The notes under the pieces were generated by a model. It was given only the letters and a program-made list of their open reading frames with translations, did no database searches and was not told where the DNA came from. From Aegicerativicinus sediminis (lineage in GTDB: Bacteria > Bacteroidota > Bacteroidia > Flavobacteriales > Flavobacteriaceae), in the NCBI RefSeq assembly GCF_015476115.1, contig NZ_CP064295.1, positions 2,474,001-2,538,000 of the forward strand: 64,000 nucleotides of DNA, read 5' to 3'. Each line of letters begins with the position of its first letter. Position 1 is the stretch's first letter. Position numbers and translations under genes: made by a program. Positions 57,401 through 64,000 of the stretch are shown in pieces.

Positions 57401-58498
57401 ATGGCTTTCAAAACTAAAAGGTTGTGGGTTTCAAGGTTAAAAATAGTAAGTCTTCATTTACTATTCTGGGTAATAGTTGTTCTTTATTTTGCATGGGGAT
57501 TTGGTTTTAATGTTAATCCCTGGCAATCTTTTTTAGGCGCCCTATTCTATTTACCAGGCCATCTTATAATGGTATATTCACTTCTTTATTTTCTGGTGCC
57601 TAAATTTTTATTAAAACGACAGTTTTTAAAGTTTTTTATAGGATTTATTATAGTTGTTTTAATCTGTGCCTTATACACCATAATAGCTCAACTTTCCGTT
57701 AATAATAATCCTGATTTCAGAGGAGTCGAACTTTCAGTTGGAAGGAATATTTTGCCATTCATTCATGTTGGTGCTATTGCAGCTTCCATAAAATTATTAA
57801 AGCACTGGTATTTTCAACGCAATTTAACCATTGAGGCAGAGCAACAAAAGACAATGGCCGAATTAAAATTATTAAAAGCCCAACTGCATCCTCACTTCTT
57901 ATTTAATACACTGAACAATTTATATTCACATACATTAGAATCTTCTCCAAAATCACCTGAAATAGTATTGAAACTTGCCAATTTATTACGGTTCATGATT
58001 TATGAAAGTGATACACCGAGGATTTCCCTTAAAACTGAAATAGATTTATTAAACAATTATATATCATTAGAAAAGTTACGTTATGGTCCGCGCCTAGATG
58101 TTTCTTTAACCATTACAGGAGATCTAGATAATTTTCAAATTGCACCATTGTTGCTTCTTCCCTTTTTAGAAAATGCATTTAAACATGGAACTAGTCGGCA
58201 AATAGACCAATGCTGGATTAATTTGAATCTATCAGTCGAAGACCAATTAATGTGTTTTAAATTAGTTAACAGTATAGATCCAAACGATAATATCGACAAT
58301 GCTAATAAAACAGGTGGATTGGGATTGGAAAATGTAATTCGAAGGCTTGAGTTGATTTATCGCAATAATCATCAACTTGAAATTGTAAAATTGGAAGACG
58401 TATTTGTGGTAACACTTGACTTAAAACTTGAGTTTTTGGAGGACAAATATATTGGCCCTTCCATATCAAATCAAAATAAGAATGTATATGCGCTGTAA
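57401..58498 (+). CDS. LytS-type sensor histidine kinase (pair 2)
   Basis: 365 residues from the ATG at 57401; a TTG at 57374 would add nine codons. Same build as kinase 1: four hydrophobic segments, then His165 in LLKAQLHPHFLFNTLNNLYSH, N-box LLPFLENAFKHGTSR, and GGLGLENVIRRLELIY. Paired with the LytTR gene that overlaps its end. Strong resemblance in the catalytic part (SLEKLRYGPRLDV and LNLEKIRYDNKLDL in kinase 1) shows a duplication of the whole two-gene module. Confidence 0.93.
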   Translation: MAFKTKRLWVSRLKIVSLHLLFWVIVVLYFAWGFGFNVNPWQSFLGALFYLPGHLIMVYSLLYFLVPKFLLKRQFLKFFIGFIIVVLICALYTIIAQLSVNNNPDFRGVELSVGRNILPFIHVGAIAASIKLLKHWYFQRNLTIEAEQQKTMAELKLLKAQLHPHFLFNTLNNLYSHTLESSPKSPEIVLKLANLLRFMIYESDTPRISLKTEIDLLNNYISLEKLRYGPRLDVSLTITGDLDNFQIAPLLLLPFLENAFKHGTSRQIDQCWINLNLSVEDQLMCFKLVNSIDPNDNIDNANKTGGLGLENVIRRLELIYRNNHQLEIVKLEDVFVVTLDLKLEFLEDKYIGPSISNQNKNVYAL

Positions 58499-59207
58499 TT
58501 GTATTATTGTGGATGATGAACCCCCAGCAATTTCAATTTTAAAAAGTTATATTGAAAATGTTCCTCAATTAGAAATTGTTGGTACTTGTAAAAATGTCTT
58601 TGAGGCCATGTCTATTTTGAATGAAAAGAATGTCGACCTCATGTTTTTAGATATTCATATGCCAAAACTAATAGGGACTCAATTTTTAAAATCGTTAACA
58701 AATCCTCCAAAAGTTATATTTACAACAGCGCATAAGGATTTTGCAATCGAGGCATTCGATCTAGAAGCCATAGATTATTTGTTAAAGCCAATTCCGTTTG
58801 ATCGATTTTTAAAAGCCGTAAATAGATTTTGCGATTCAGTTAATCCAGAAATTGAGGCTTCAGAAAATTCTCCAGCGTTCCTTTACTTTAGGGCCGATCG
58901 AAAAATGATTAAAGTGTGGGTTGATGATATTCTATACATTGAAAGTTTTAAGGATTACATAGTTATTCATAGGTTAGGGAATCCGGATTTACGAGTGAAA
59001 CAAACTCTTAGTTCAGTGGAGAAAATGCTACCTCAAAACTTGTTTTTGAGAATCCATAGATCTTTTATTGTGGCCACAAACAAAATCACTGCTTACACAA
59101 AAAATGATGTAGAAATTGGAAAAATTGAAATTCCTTTTGGGAGTAATTATGGGGATATTATTTCAAAATTGTCAAATGACAGCAATGCCTTTAAAAATGA
59201 AGGTTGA
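58482..59207 (+). CDS. LytTR-family response regulator (pair 2)
   Basis: 241 residues from 58482 (MYMRCNCIIVDDEP); the ATG at 58488 is equally possible. Phospho-acceptor Asp57 in LMFLDIHMPKLIG, then TTAHKDFAIEAFDLEAIDYLLKPIPFDRFLKAVNRF, and a LytTR domain (DDILYIESFKDYIVIHRLGNPDLRVKQTLSSVEKMLPQNLFLRIHRSFIVATNKITAY). Its LytTR core resembles that of regulator 1 (RIHRSFIV identical), so both may read similar sites. Overlaps the kinase by 17 bases. Confidence 0.93.
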   Translation: MYMRCNCIIVDDEPPAISILKSYIENVPQLEIVGTCKNVFEAMSILNEKNVDLMFLDIHMPKLIGTQFLKSLTNPPKVIFTTAHKDFAIEAFDLEAIDYLLKPIPFDRFLKAVNRFCDSVNPEIEASENSPAFLYFRADRKMIKVWVDDILYIESFKDYIVIHRLGNPDLRVKQTLSSVEKMLPQNLFLRIHRSFIVATNKITAYTKNDVEIGKIEIPFGSNYGDIISKLSNDSNAFKNEG

Positions 59208-59275
59208 TGCAAATTGTTTAATAAAAAATACTCCGACCTATTAAGGAAGGAGTCATATGCTTTATAACGTTCAGT

Positions 59276-60652
59276 TTATCTGTAATCCTCCAAATTATTT
59301 TCAAAAATGTATTTTCCTAGCATTATGCCATGATGTTCCCCAATTTCAATGGAACGCCTAAAGTGGTGACCATTATATAATCTTGATTCACCATTTTCTT
59401 TGGTTATTTGGGTGAAACTGTATAATTGCCGTTCTAATCCTGGAGTATAGAAGGAAGTAGCCATTAAAGAAATTTCATCAGATCCGAAATAAAGTCTAAA
59501 AATTTCTGAGGCTGCAGCAACACCATATGGCGTTGAAGCTGGGAACTCTAAAATTGGTGGAGTTGTTCTTACAGCGGTCCATGTAATATCCCCAACAGTA
59601 TCTGGGTTTCCATCATTATCTCCAGCTTTTATGGCCGTAATTGGCGCCCAAAAGTTAAAATGATTTTTCTCTTCAAAGGATGCTATGAAAGAATCGATTA
59701 AAGCCATCTCTACCATAGCTATAAGTCTGGCAGCTTCCCAACCATTAAGATCATGTTCTTCAATCAGGGTTCTGGCTAGACGGTTCATTGAACTTGCTGG
59801 GTTTTCGGTCCAAAATGTCCCTATCAATGTTTGTTCAGTGGTACGTTCAGGGCAATTTAAACATCCAAGAGATTTAATTTCGTTGTAGTCTTTTGTATAA
59901 GCGTCTGAATTAATTGCATGAGGCCCTTCGTTTAAAAATTGGTCATTAGAGGCAATTCCAAAAGGCTCCAACTCACCTAAATCTGGTGCAAAAACAGCCC
60001 CGGCAGGCCAATTTGGGGTGGGGAAACTAAAAGGTGGGAAGTTTGCCTGATAAGTTCCAGGGTCATTGTTAGGAGCATTATACTTTTGAAATACTAATGC
60101 AATGTCGTTTTGCCGTTTTTGGAACAATGCTTGTGCAGCGGCTTTACCGATTTCCACACCTTGGGCTTTGGTGCTTTCGTCTTCAATACTAGATAAGATA
60201 TTATCCAACAAGGCATCTGCGGAGGCAAGAGATGACGGAAATACACTTACCATAACATCTCTGGCGGCTTGTGAGACAGCGGCATCACCAATTGCTTGAA
60301 TATTTTTTTTAGAAATATCGCTGGCATCTACCATTGTATTATCTAGCGCGTAGGTTTCAAATTTCGGTACCACATTATTAAGGGCATCGTGCATGGCGAG
60401 GGTTACCATGGCATAAATTTTTACTTCGACAGGTAAAGACACTTTTTCATCGATGTTAGCACTTAACAATTCATTCCATTTAAGAACCGTTCCGGGATTA
60501 TAGGATTTAATCATGCCATTGTTATATTTTCCGAGATCTTGTGATTGTGAAGAAGATAGAAGCTCAGAATCAAGTTCTAGTTCTTCTTTTTCACATGAGG
60601 CTATGATCGTAAATAGAATCACCGTGGCTAATAATTTTAGGTTTGTTTTCAT
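59276..60652 (-). CDS. Vanadium-haloperoxidase-family lipoprotein, degenerate active site
   Basis: 458 residues, lipoprotein signal ending IIASCEKEEL, then the alpha-helical PAP2/vanadium-haloperoxidase fold. Compared by eye with its tandem twin, it keeps Lys329, Arg424 and His430 but has Ala336 where the twin has the Arg of KxxxxxxRP, and PAST (371-374) where the twin has PSTH; the acid-base histidine is replaced by Thr374. Three expected vanadate/phosphate contacts are thus missing. Activity as a haloperoxidase or phosphatase is unlikely. The CxxC pair LGCLNCPE is kept in both. Confidence 0.85.
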   Translation of the reverse strand: MKTNLKLLATVILFTIIASCEKEELELDSELLSSSQSQDLGKYNNGMIKSYNPGTVLKWNELLSANIDEKVSLPVEVKIYAMVTLAMHDALNNVVPKFETYALDNTMVDASDISKKNIQAIGDAAVSQAARDVMVSVFPSSLASADALLDNILSSIEDESTKAQGVEIGKAAAQALFQKRQNDIALVFQKYNAPNNDPGTYQANFPPFSFPTPNWPAGAVFAPDLGELEPFGIASNDQFLNEGPHAINSDAYTKDYNEIKSLGCLNCPERTTEQTLIGTFWTENPASSMNRLARTLIEEHDLNGWEAARLIAMVEMALIDSFIASFEEKNHFNFWAPITAIKAGDNDGNPDTVGDITWTAVRTTPPILEFPASTPYGVAAASEIFRLYFGSDEISLMATSFYTPGLERQLYSFTQITKENGESRLYNGHHFRRSIEIGEHHGIMLGKYIFENNLEDYR

Positions 60653-60850
60653 AATACGTTTTTGATATTTAAATTTTGAAAATGATCATATTGACGAGGA
60701 AATAGCCATATCAATCAATTTCTGGAACTAAAATTATGCATGTGGCTTGGTTTGTACAGGTGAAAGCGTTTAACGTTCTGTAAAGTGCGATAGAAAATTG
60801 TTTTGATTATATTAAAATATATTTGTCGCAATACTAAGGGAGGTCCTTCG

Positions 60851-60884
60851 AAAAAAATATCCAGCCTTTTGGGGCTGGATATTT
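60851..60884 (-). terminator. Terminator after the intact haloperoxidase gene
   Basis: 12-bp perfect stem AAATATCCAGCC / GGCTGGATATTT, six-base loop; on the minus strand a run of seven T follows. It lies 21 bases past the stop and separates the two haloperoxidase genes. Confidence 0.85.
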
Positions 60885-60904
60885 AATTTGGAAAAAAGCA
60901 TATA

Positions 60905-62287
60905 TTATTTGATCTCCCCTAAATTATTCTCAAATACATATTTGCCTAATTCTTTTCCTTGTCGCTGGCCAACAATTATGGCATGTCTAAAATGGTAGCC
61001 AACGTATATTCTAGATTCCGCATTTTCTTTTGAAATCTGGGAGAAACTTGTTATGTGTCGTTCCGTGCCAGGAACATGGTAAGGGCTCGTCGCAATTAAA
61101 TCTGTTTCATCCGTGTCGAAAAATGATTGGAATACGGCGGCGGCTGCTCCACCACAATAGGAATGGGTAGATGGGTATTCTGGGGTAGGGGGTGTGGTGG
61201 CAATTGGTGTCCAATTAACATCGCCAATAGTTGCATCAACTCCATCAAAATCTCCTGCTCGTACGGCTGTGATGGGTCGCCAGAAATTAAAGAATTTTTT
61301 CCCTTCAAAGGAGGCAATATATGCATCAATCTGAGACATTTCTATTAGGGCAATTAATCTCGCAGCCTCCCAACCATTCAGCTCTTTTTCCACAATTAAG
61401 GTTCTTGCAATCCTATTCATCATACTTGTAGTATTCTCGATCCAAAAGAAACCAATTTCTGTCTGTTCGGCCGTTCTGTCAGTACAGGTTGTACATCCTA
61501 ATAATTTAACTTCATTATAATCATCAATGTAATTCTGGGAATTGAGCGGATATAAATCCTCATCTCTAAATTGGTCCCCAGAATCTATCCCAAATGGGGT
61601 AAGATCGCCAAGATTATATGCATATACTGCATTTGCAGGCCACCTTGGAGGATTGGCAATCATCCAGGGCATAAAATTAGCTTGGTAATCTCCAGGATCC
61701 GTGTTCCCTGTAAATGTTTCAAATTCTAAAGGAAAATCCCCCTGTCTTTTAATCAGGATAGCTGAGGCTGCATCTTTGCCAATGGAGATACCTAGTTGCT
61801 TGGAATCTTCATCTGAAATGGTTGAAAGCACTTGGTTTAATTTTTCATCTGCTCCCGGTTGCGAGGGTGGAAATAAAAATACCATAACATCTCTAGCGGC
61901 CTGTGAAACTGCTGCATCTGCCATTGCTTGTATATTTTTTTTGCTAACGAAACTAGCATCAACGGCTGTATTATCTAAAGCATAAGTGTGGTATTTTGGA
62001 ACCACGTTATTAAGGGCATCATGCATAGCGATGGTAACCATGGCGTAAATTTTGGCAGAAAGTGGTTGAGGTAGTTTTTCGTCTACAGCAGCACCAAGTA
62101 ATTCATTCCACTCTACGATGGTTTGACTGTCGTAAGATTTGATCATCCCGTTGTTGTATTTTCTAAGGGAATTTTCATCTGTAATTAGGAGTTCAGACGG
62201 AGAAGTGTCTAAATCCTCTTGTTCACATGAATTAAAAAGTAGGATAGGAAGTATCAGGGCTCCAAAAATTTTAAAATAAGGTTTCAT
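60905..62287 (-). CDS. Vanadium-dependent haloperoxidase-family lipoprotein
   Basis: 460 residues. Lipoprotein signal MKPYFKIFGALILPILLFNSCEQED. The PAP2-type fold keeps the full vanadate/phosphate set: Lys330 and Arg337 in KKFFNFWRPITAVRAGD, Ser373-Thr374-His375 in EYPSTHSYCGGAAA, and Arg426 with His432 in SRIYVGYHFRHA (the vanadate-ligating histidine). It could oxidise halides with hydrogen peroxide or act as an acid phosphatase; sequence does not decide. It is anchored in the envelope. Paralogue of the gene at 59276, with its own promoter and terminator. Confidence 0.88.
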   Translation of the reverse strand: MKPYFKIFGALILPILLFNSCEQEDLDTSPSELLITDENSLRKYNNGMIKSYDSQTIVEWNELLGAAVDEKLPQPLSAKIYAMVTIAMHDALNNVVPKYHTYALDNTAVDASFVSKKNIQAMADAAVSQAARDVMVFLFPPSQPGADEKLNQVLSTISDEDSKQLGISIGKDAASAILIKRQGDFPLEFETFTGNTDPGDYQANFMPWMIANPPRWPANAVYAYNLGDLTPFGIDSGDQFRDEDLYPLNSQNYIDDYNEVKLLGCTTCTDRTAEQTEIGFFWIENTTSMMNRIARTLIVEKELNGWEAARLIALIEMSQIDAYIASFEGKKFFNFWRPITAVRAGDFDGVDATIGDVNWTPIATTPPTPEYPSTHSYCGGAAAAVFQSFFDTDETDLIATSPYHVPGTERHITSFSQISKENAESRIYVGYHFRHAIIVGQRQGKELGKYVFENNLGEIK

Positions 62288-62312
62288 GACTCGTTATGTA
62301 TTTAATTAAAAC

Positions 62313-62320
62313 CAAATGTA
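62313..62320 (-). promoter_or_regulatory. -7 element of the haloperoxidase promoter
   Basis: TACATTTG on the minus strand fits TAnnTTTG, 26 bases before the start. No clear -33 box. Confidence 0.5.
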
Positions 62321-62390
62321 GATTCCTTCTAGCTAAATAAAATTTAGGTATGACAATGGAACAAATAATAGGGATAAATAATGCATTTAG

Positions 62391-62400
62391 GTCGACGAAG
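62391..62400. promoter_or_regulatory. TCGACGAA element in the haloperoxidase / cytochrome divergent gap
   Basis: GTCGACGAAG follows ATGCATTTAG, giving the same ATGCATTT and GACGAA parts as the gldK upstream repeats, and the same TCGACGAA as the gap before kinase 2. It lies between two divergent starts (62287 and 62490). Confidence 0.45.
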
Positions 62401-62489
62401 GATTTTGAAGCCTAGTATTGTTGTTTATAAAAACTTAAATTAATGTTAATTTAATTTTATATATTCGTAATAATCAGCAATAAATAAAT

Positions 62490-64000
62490 ATGAAGGATAA
62501 TCCCTTAAATGGATTTTGCCCCCTTCAAGTATTGAATTTCTCCCTACCGTTTTTTTGTATTATAGTTTTATTTTTTGGTTGTTCTGGCTCTCTGCCTGAA
62601 AACGTTTATCAAGAATATGAGGCCTTACCAGAAACAATAGACTATAATTACCATATTAAACCTATACTATCAGATCGTTGTTACGCCTGTCATGGGCCAG
62701 ATGTAGCAACACGAAAGGCAGGTTTGAGATTAGATCTTGAAGAAGAGGCATTTAAAAAATTGCAATCAGGAAACTTCGCATTTGTACGAGGGCATGGCCT
62801 AAAAAGTGAAGTTATCCAGCGACTTATTAGTGGTGATCCTGAAAAAGTGATGCCGCCACCCGATAGTGAATTGGAAATTTCCGACCGGGAAATAGCATTG
62901 ATTGCCAAATGGCTAGATCAAGGTGCAGAATGGAAAGAACATTGGGCGTTTATTCCCTTGGAGACAATAACACCTCCTTCTATTACTGAAGACTGGAAAC
63001 AGTTTAATCCTATTGACAACTTTATTCAGGATAGGTTAAAATCCACTAACCTAAATCCCTCTCCCCAAGCCGAAAAGGAATACCTGATAAAAAGGGTTAC
63101 CATGGATTTAACAGGACTTCCTCCAACAATTGAAGAAATTGATAGGTTTTTAAATGATTCTTCCCCAAATGCATTTGAAAATGTTGTGGATCGACTGCTT
63201 CAAAGCGATGCTTGTGCGGAACGTTTGGCTCAAGAATGGCTAGATGTTGCAAGGTATTCTGACTCCCACGGGGTGTCTTTCGATGGTTATCGTACATCTT
63301 GGCCATATAGGGATTGGCTTATTAATGCATTTAAGCAGAACATGCCTTATGATGAATTTATTACCCAACAATTGGCTGGTGATCTAATCGAAGATCCAAA
63401 TGAGGAAACAATAAAGGCCACGGCATTTCTTCGTCTAAATCCATTGGAAGCTTCTGGAGGTTCTATTGATGAAGAGTTCCGTCTTGAATATGTCAATGAA
63501 AGGGCTTCAATGGTCGGAACTGCATTATTAGGTTTAACCGTTGAGTGTGCCAAGTGTCATGATCATAAGTTTGACCCTATCCAACAAAAAGAATTTTATC
63601 AATTATCAGCATTTTTTAACAATACTCAGGAATATGGATTGGCACCTGTTGATGCTGATAGACCACCAAGTTTAATATTGTTAGATGATAAGCAAAAAGG
63701 TGAAATAAATGAATACTTAAAAACTCTAGATAAAGAAGAGCAGAGGATATCAGACATTAAAAATACTGGTTCATTTGAATTTGATAAGGAGCTACCTATT
63801 AGTTCACCTACTGATTATGTGGCCTATTATCCATTTGATAAAATAGAGTTCTATAAAAAAGAAATAAAACGTCGTCCACCACCTGATGATGAAGACGATA
63901 AAAAGAAGAAAGAAAAAAAGAAGAAAGAAAAAAAGGAACCTAAGAAAAAAATCTTTCAGGAAATCCAAATTTTAGATGGCAATAAGAAGGAAGAGGCAAA
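62490..64000 (+). CDS. Planctomycete-type cytochrome c / DUF1549 lipoprotein (partial)
   Basis: Runs off the right edge; about 503 residues visible. A lipoprotein signal (LPFFCIIVLFFGCSGS) precedes a PSCyt1 heme domain with CYACH in LSDRCYACHGPD and the distal MPPPDSELE. A DUF1549 domain follows (FIQDRLKSTNLNPSPQAEKEYLIKRVTMDLTGLPPT; EWLDVARYSDSHG), then a second possible heme site CAKCHDHKFDP. The next segment begins like a LamG domain (DYVAYYPFDKIEF) but moves into a Lys/Glu/Asp-rich stretch (about 466-487). A DUF1553 domain is expected beyond the edge. Likely envelope electron-transfer or carbohydrate-related role, not known. Confidence 0.88.
   Translation, partial: MKDNPLNGFCPLQVLNFSLPFFCIIVLFFGCSGSLPENVYQEYEALPETIDYNYHIKPILSDRCYACHGPDVATRKAGLRLDLEEEAFKKLQSGNFAFVRGHGLKSEVIQRLISGDPEKVMPPPDSELEISDREIALIAKWLDQGAEWKEHWAFIPLETITPPSITEDWKQFNPIDNFIQDRLKSTNLNPSPQAEKEYLIKRVTMDLTGLPPTIEEIDRFLNDSSPNAFENVVDRLLQSDACAERLAQEWLDVARYSDSHGVSFDGYRTSWPYRDWLINAFKQNMPYDEFITQQLAGDLIEDPNEETIKATAFLRLNPLEASGGSIDEEFRLEYVNERASMVGTALLGLTVECAKCHDHKFDPIQQKEFYQLSAFFNNTQEYGLAPVDADRPPSLILLDDKQKGEINEYLKTLDKEEQRISDIKNTGSFEFDKELPISSPTDYVAYYPFDKIEFYKKEIKRRPPPDDEDDKKKKEKKKKEKKEPKKKIFQEIQILDGNKKEEA

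Noticed and set aside
59230-59253. Weak hairpin ACTCC / GGAGT between the second LytTR gene and the haloperoxidase-like gene as a terminator
   Set aside because: Short stem with a large loop and no T run on either strand.

Overview
The window is a low-GC bacterial chromosome segment from a gliding member of the Bacteroidota, almost certainly the family Flavobacteriaceae. The evidence is a complete gldK-gldL-gldM-gldN gliding / type IX secretion operon, an exosortase of the XrtF type with its flavobacterial partner protein, a TonB-dependent receptor, LytS/LytTR two-component pairs, and many promoters of the Bacteroidota form (TAnnTTTG at -7) with few Shine-Dalgarno-like leaders. I see no rRNA, CRISPR array, insertion sequence or prophage. 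One tRNA is present (initiator Met).

Positions 1 to about 44,000 are mostly conserved housekeeping. In order: the start of murB (cut by the left edge) and an aminotransferase; a PDZ aspartyl protease; a DUF1573 protein; valS; the rod-shape operon mreB-mreC-mreD-mrdA-rodA with purH upstream (all minus); an orphan MacB-type permease; a GAF protein; the XrtF pair; a tiny lysine-rich protein; groES-groL; the miaB / sigma-54 activator / lptE / TPR / secG run (minus); a membrane protein and an LVIVD lipoprotein; topA followed by an arginase-fold protein; gldKLMN; an FAD oxidoreductase; a DUF983 protein; an ABC-F ATPase; an RND efflux operon (adaptor, pump, TolC-type channel) and a CPXCG protein. 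From 43,900 to 50,300 the content turns accessory: a plant-type LRR protein, tRNA-fMet, a small membrane protein, a YfcC-type transporter broken by one frameshift, and a large M16 protease.

Positions 50,400 to 64,000 look like a sensory / surface accessory region built from paralogous pairs: a TonB-dependent receptor, LytS-LytTR pair 1, two paralogous YD-repeat-like lipoproteins, LytS-LytTR pair 2, two tandem vanadium-haloperoxidase-family lipoproteins, and a planctomycete-type cytochrome c / DUF1549 lipoprotein that runs off the right edge. One haloperoxidase has lost key vanadate-site residues. A TCGAYGAA-like element lies upstream of LytTR pair 2, in the divergent haloperoxidase / cytochrome region, and upstream of gldK and the LRR gene, with a one-base variant upstream of LytTR pair 1. 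It is a candidate operator linking these loci.

The most interesting leads are this candidate regulon, the degenerate haloperoxidase beside an intact twin, and the arginase-fold protein next to gldK whose metal ligands are partly replaced. No wholly new system can be proven from sequence alone.
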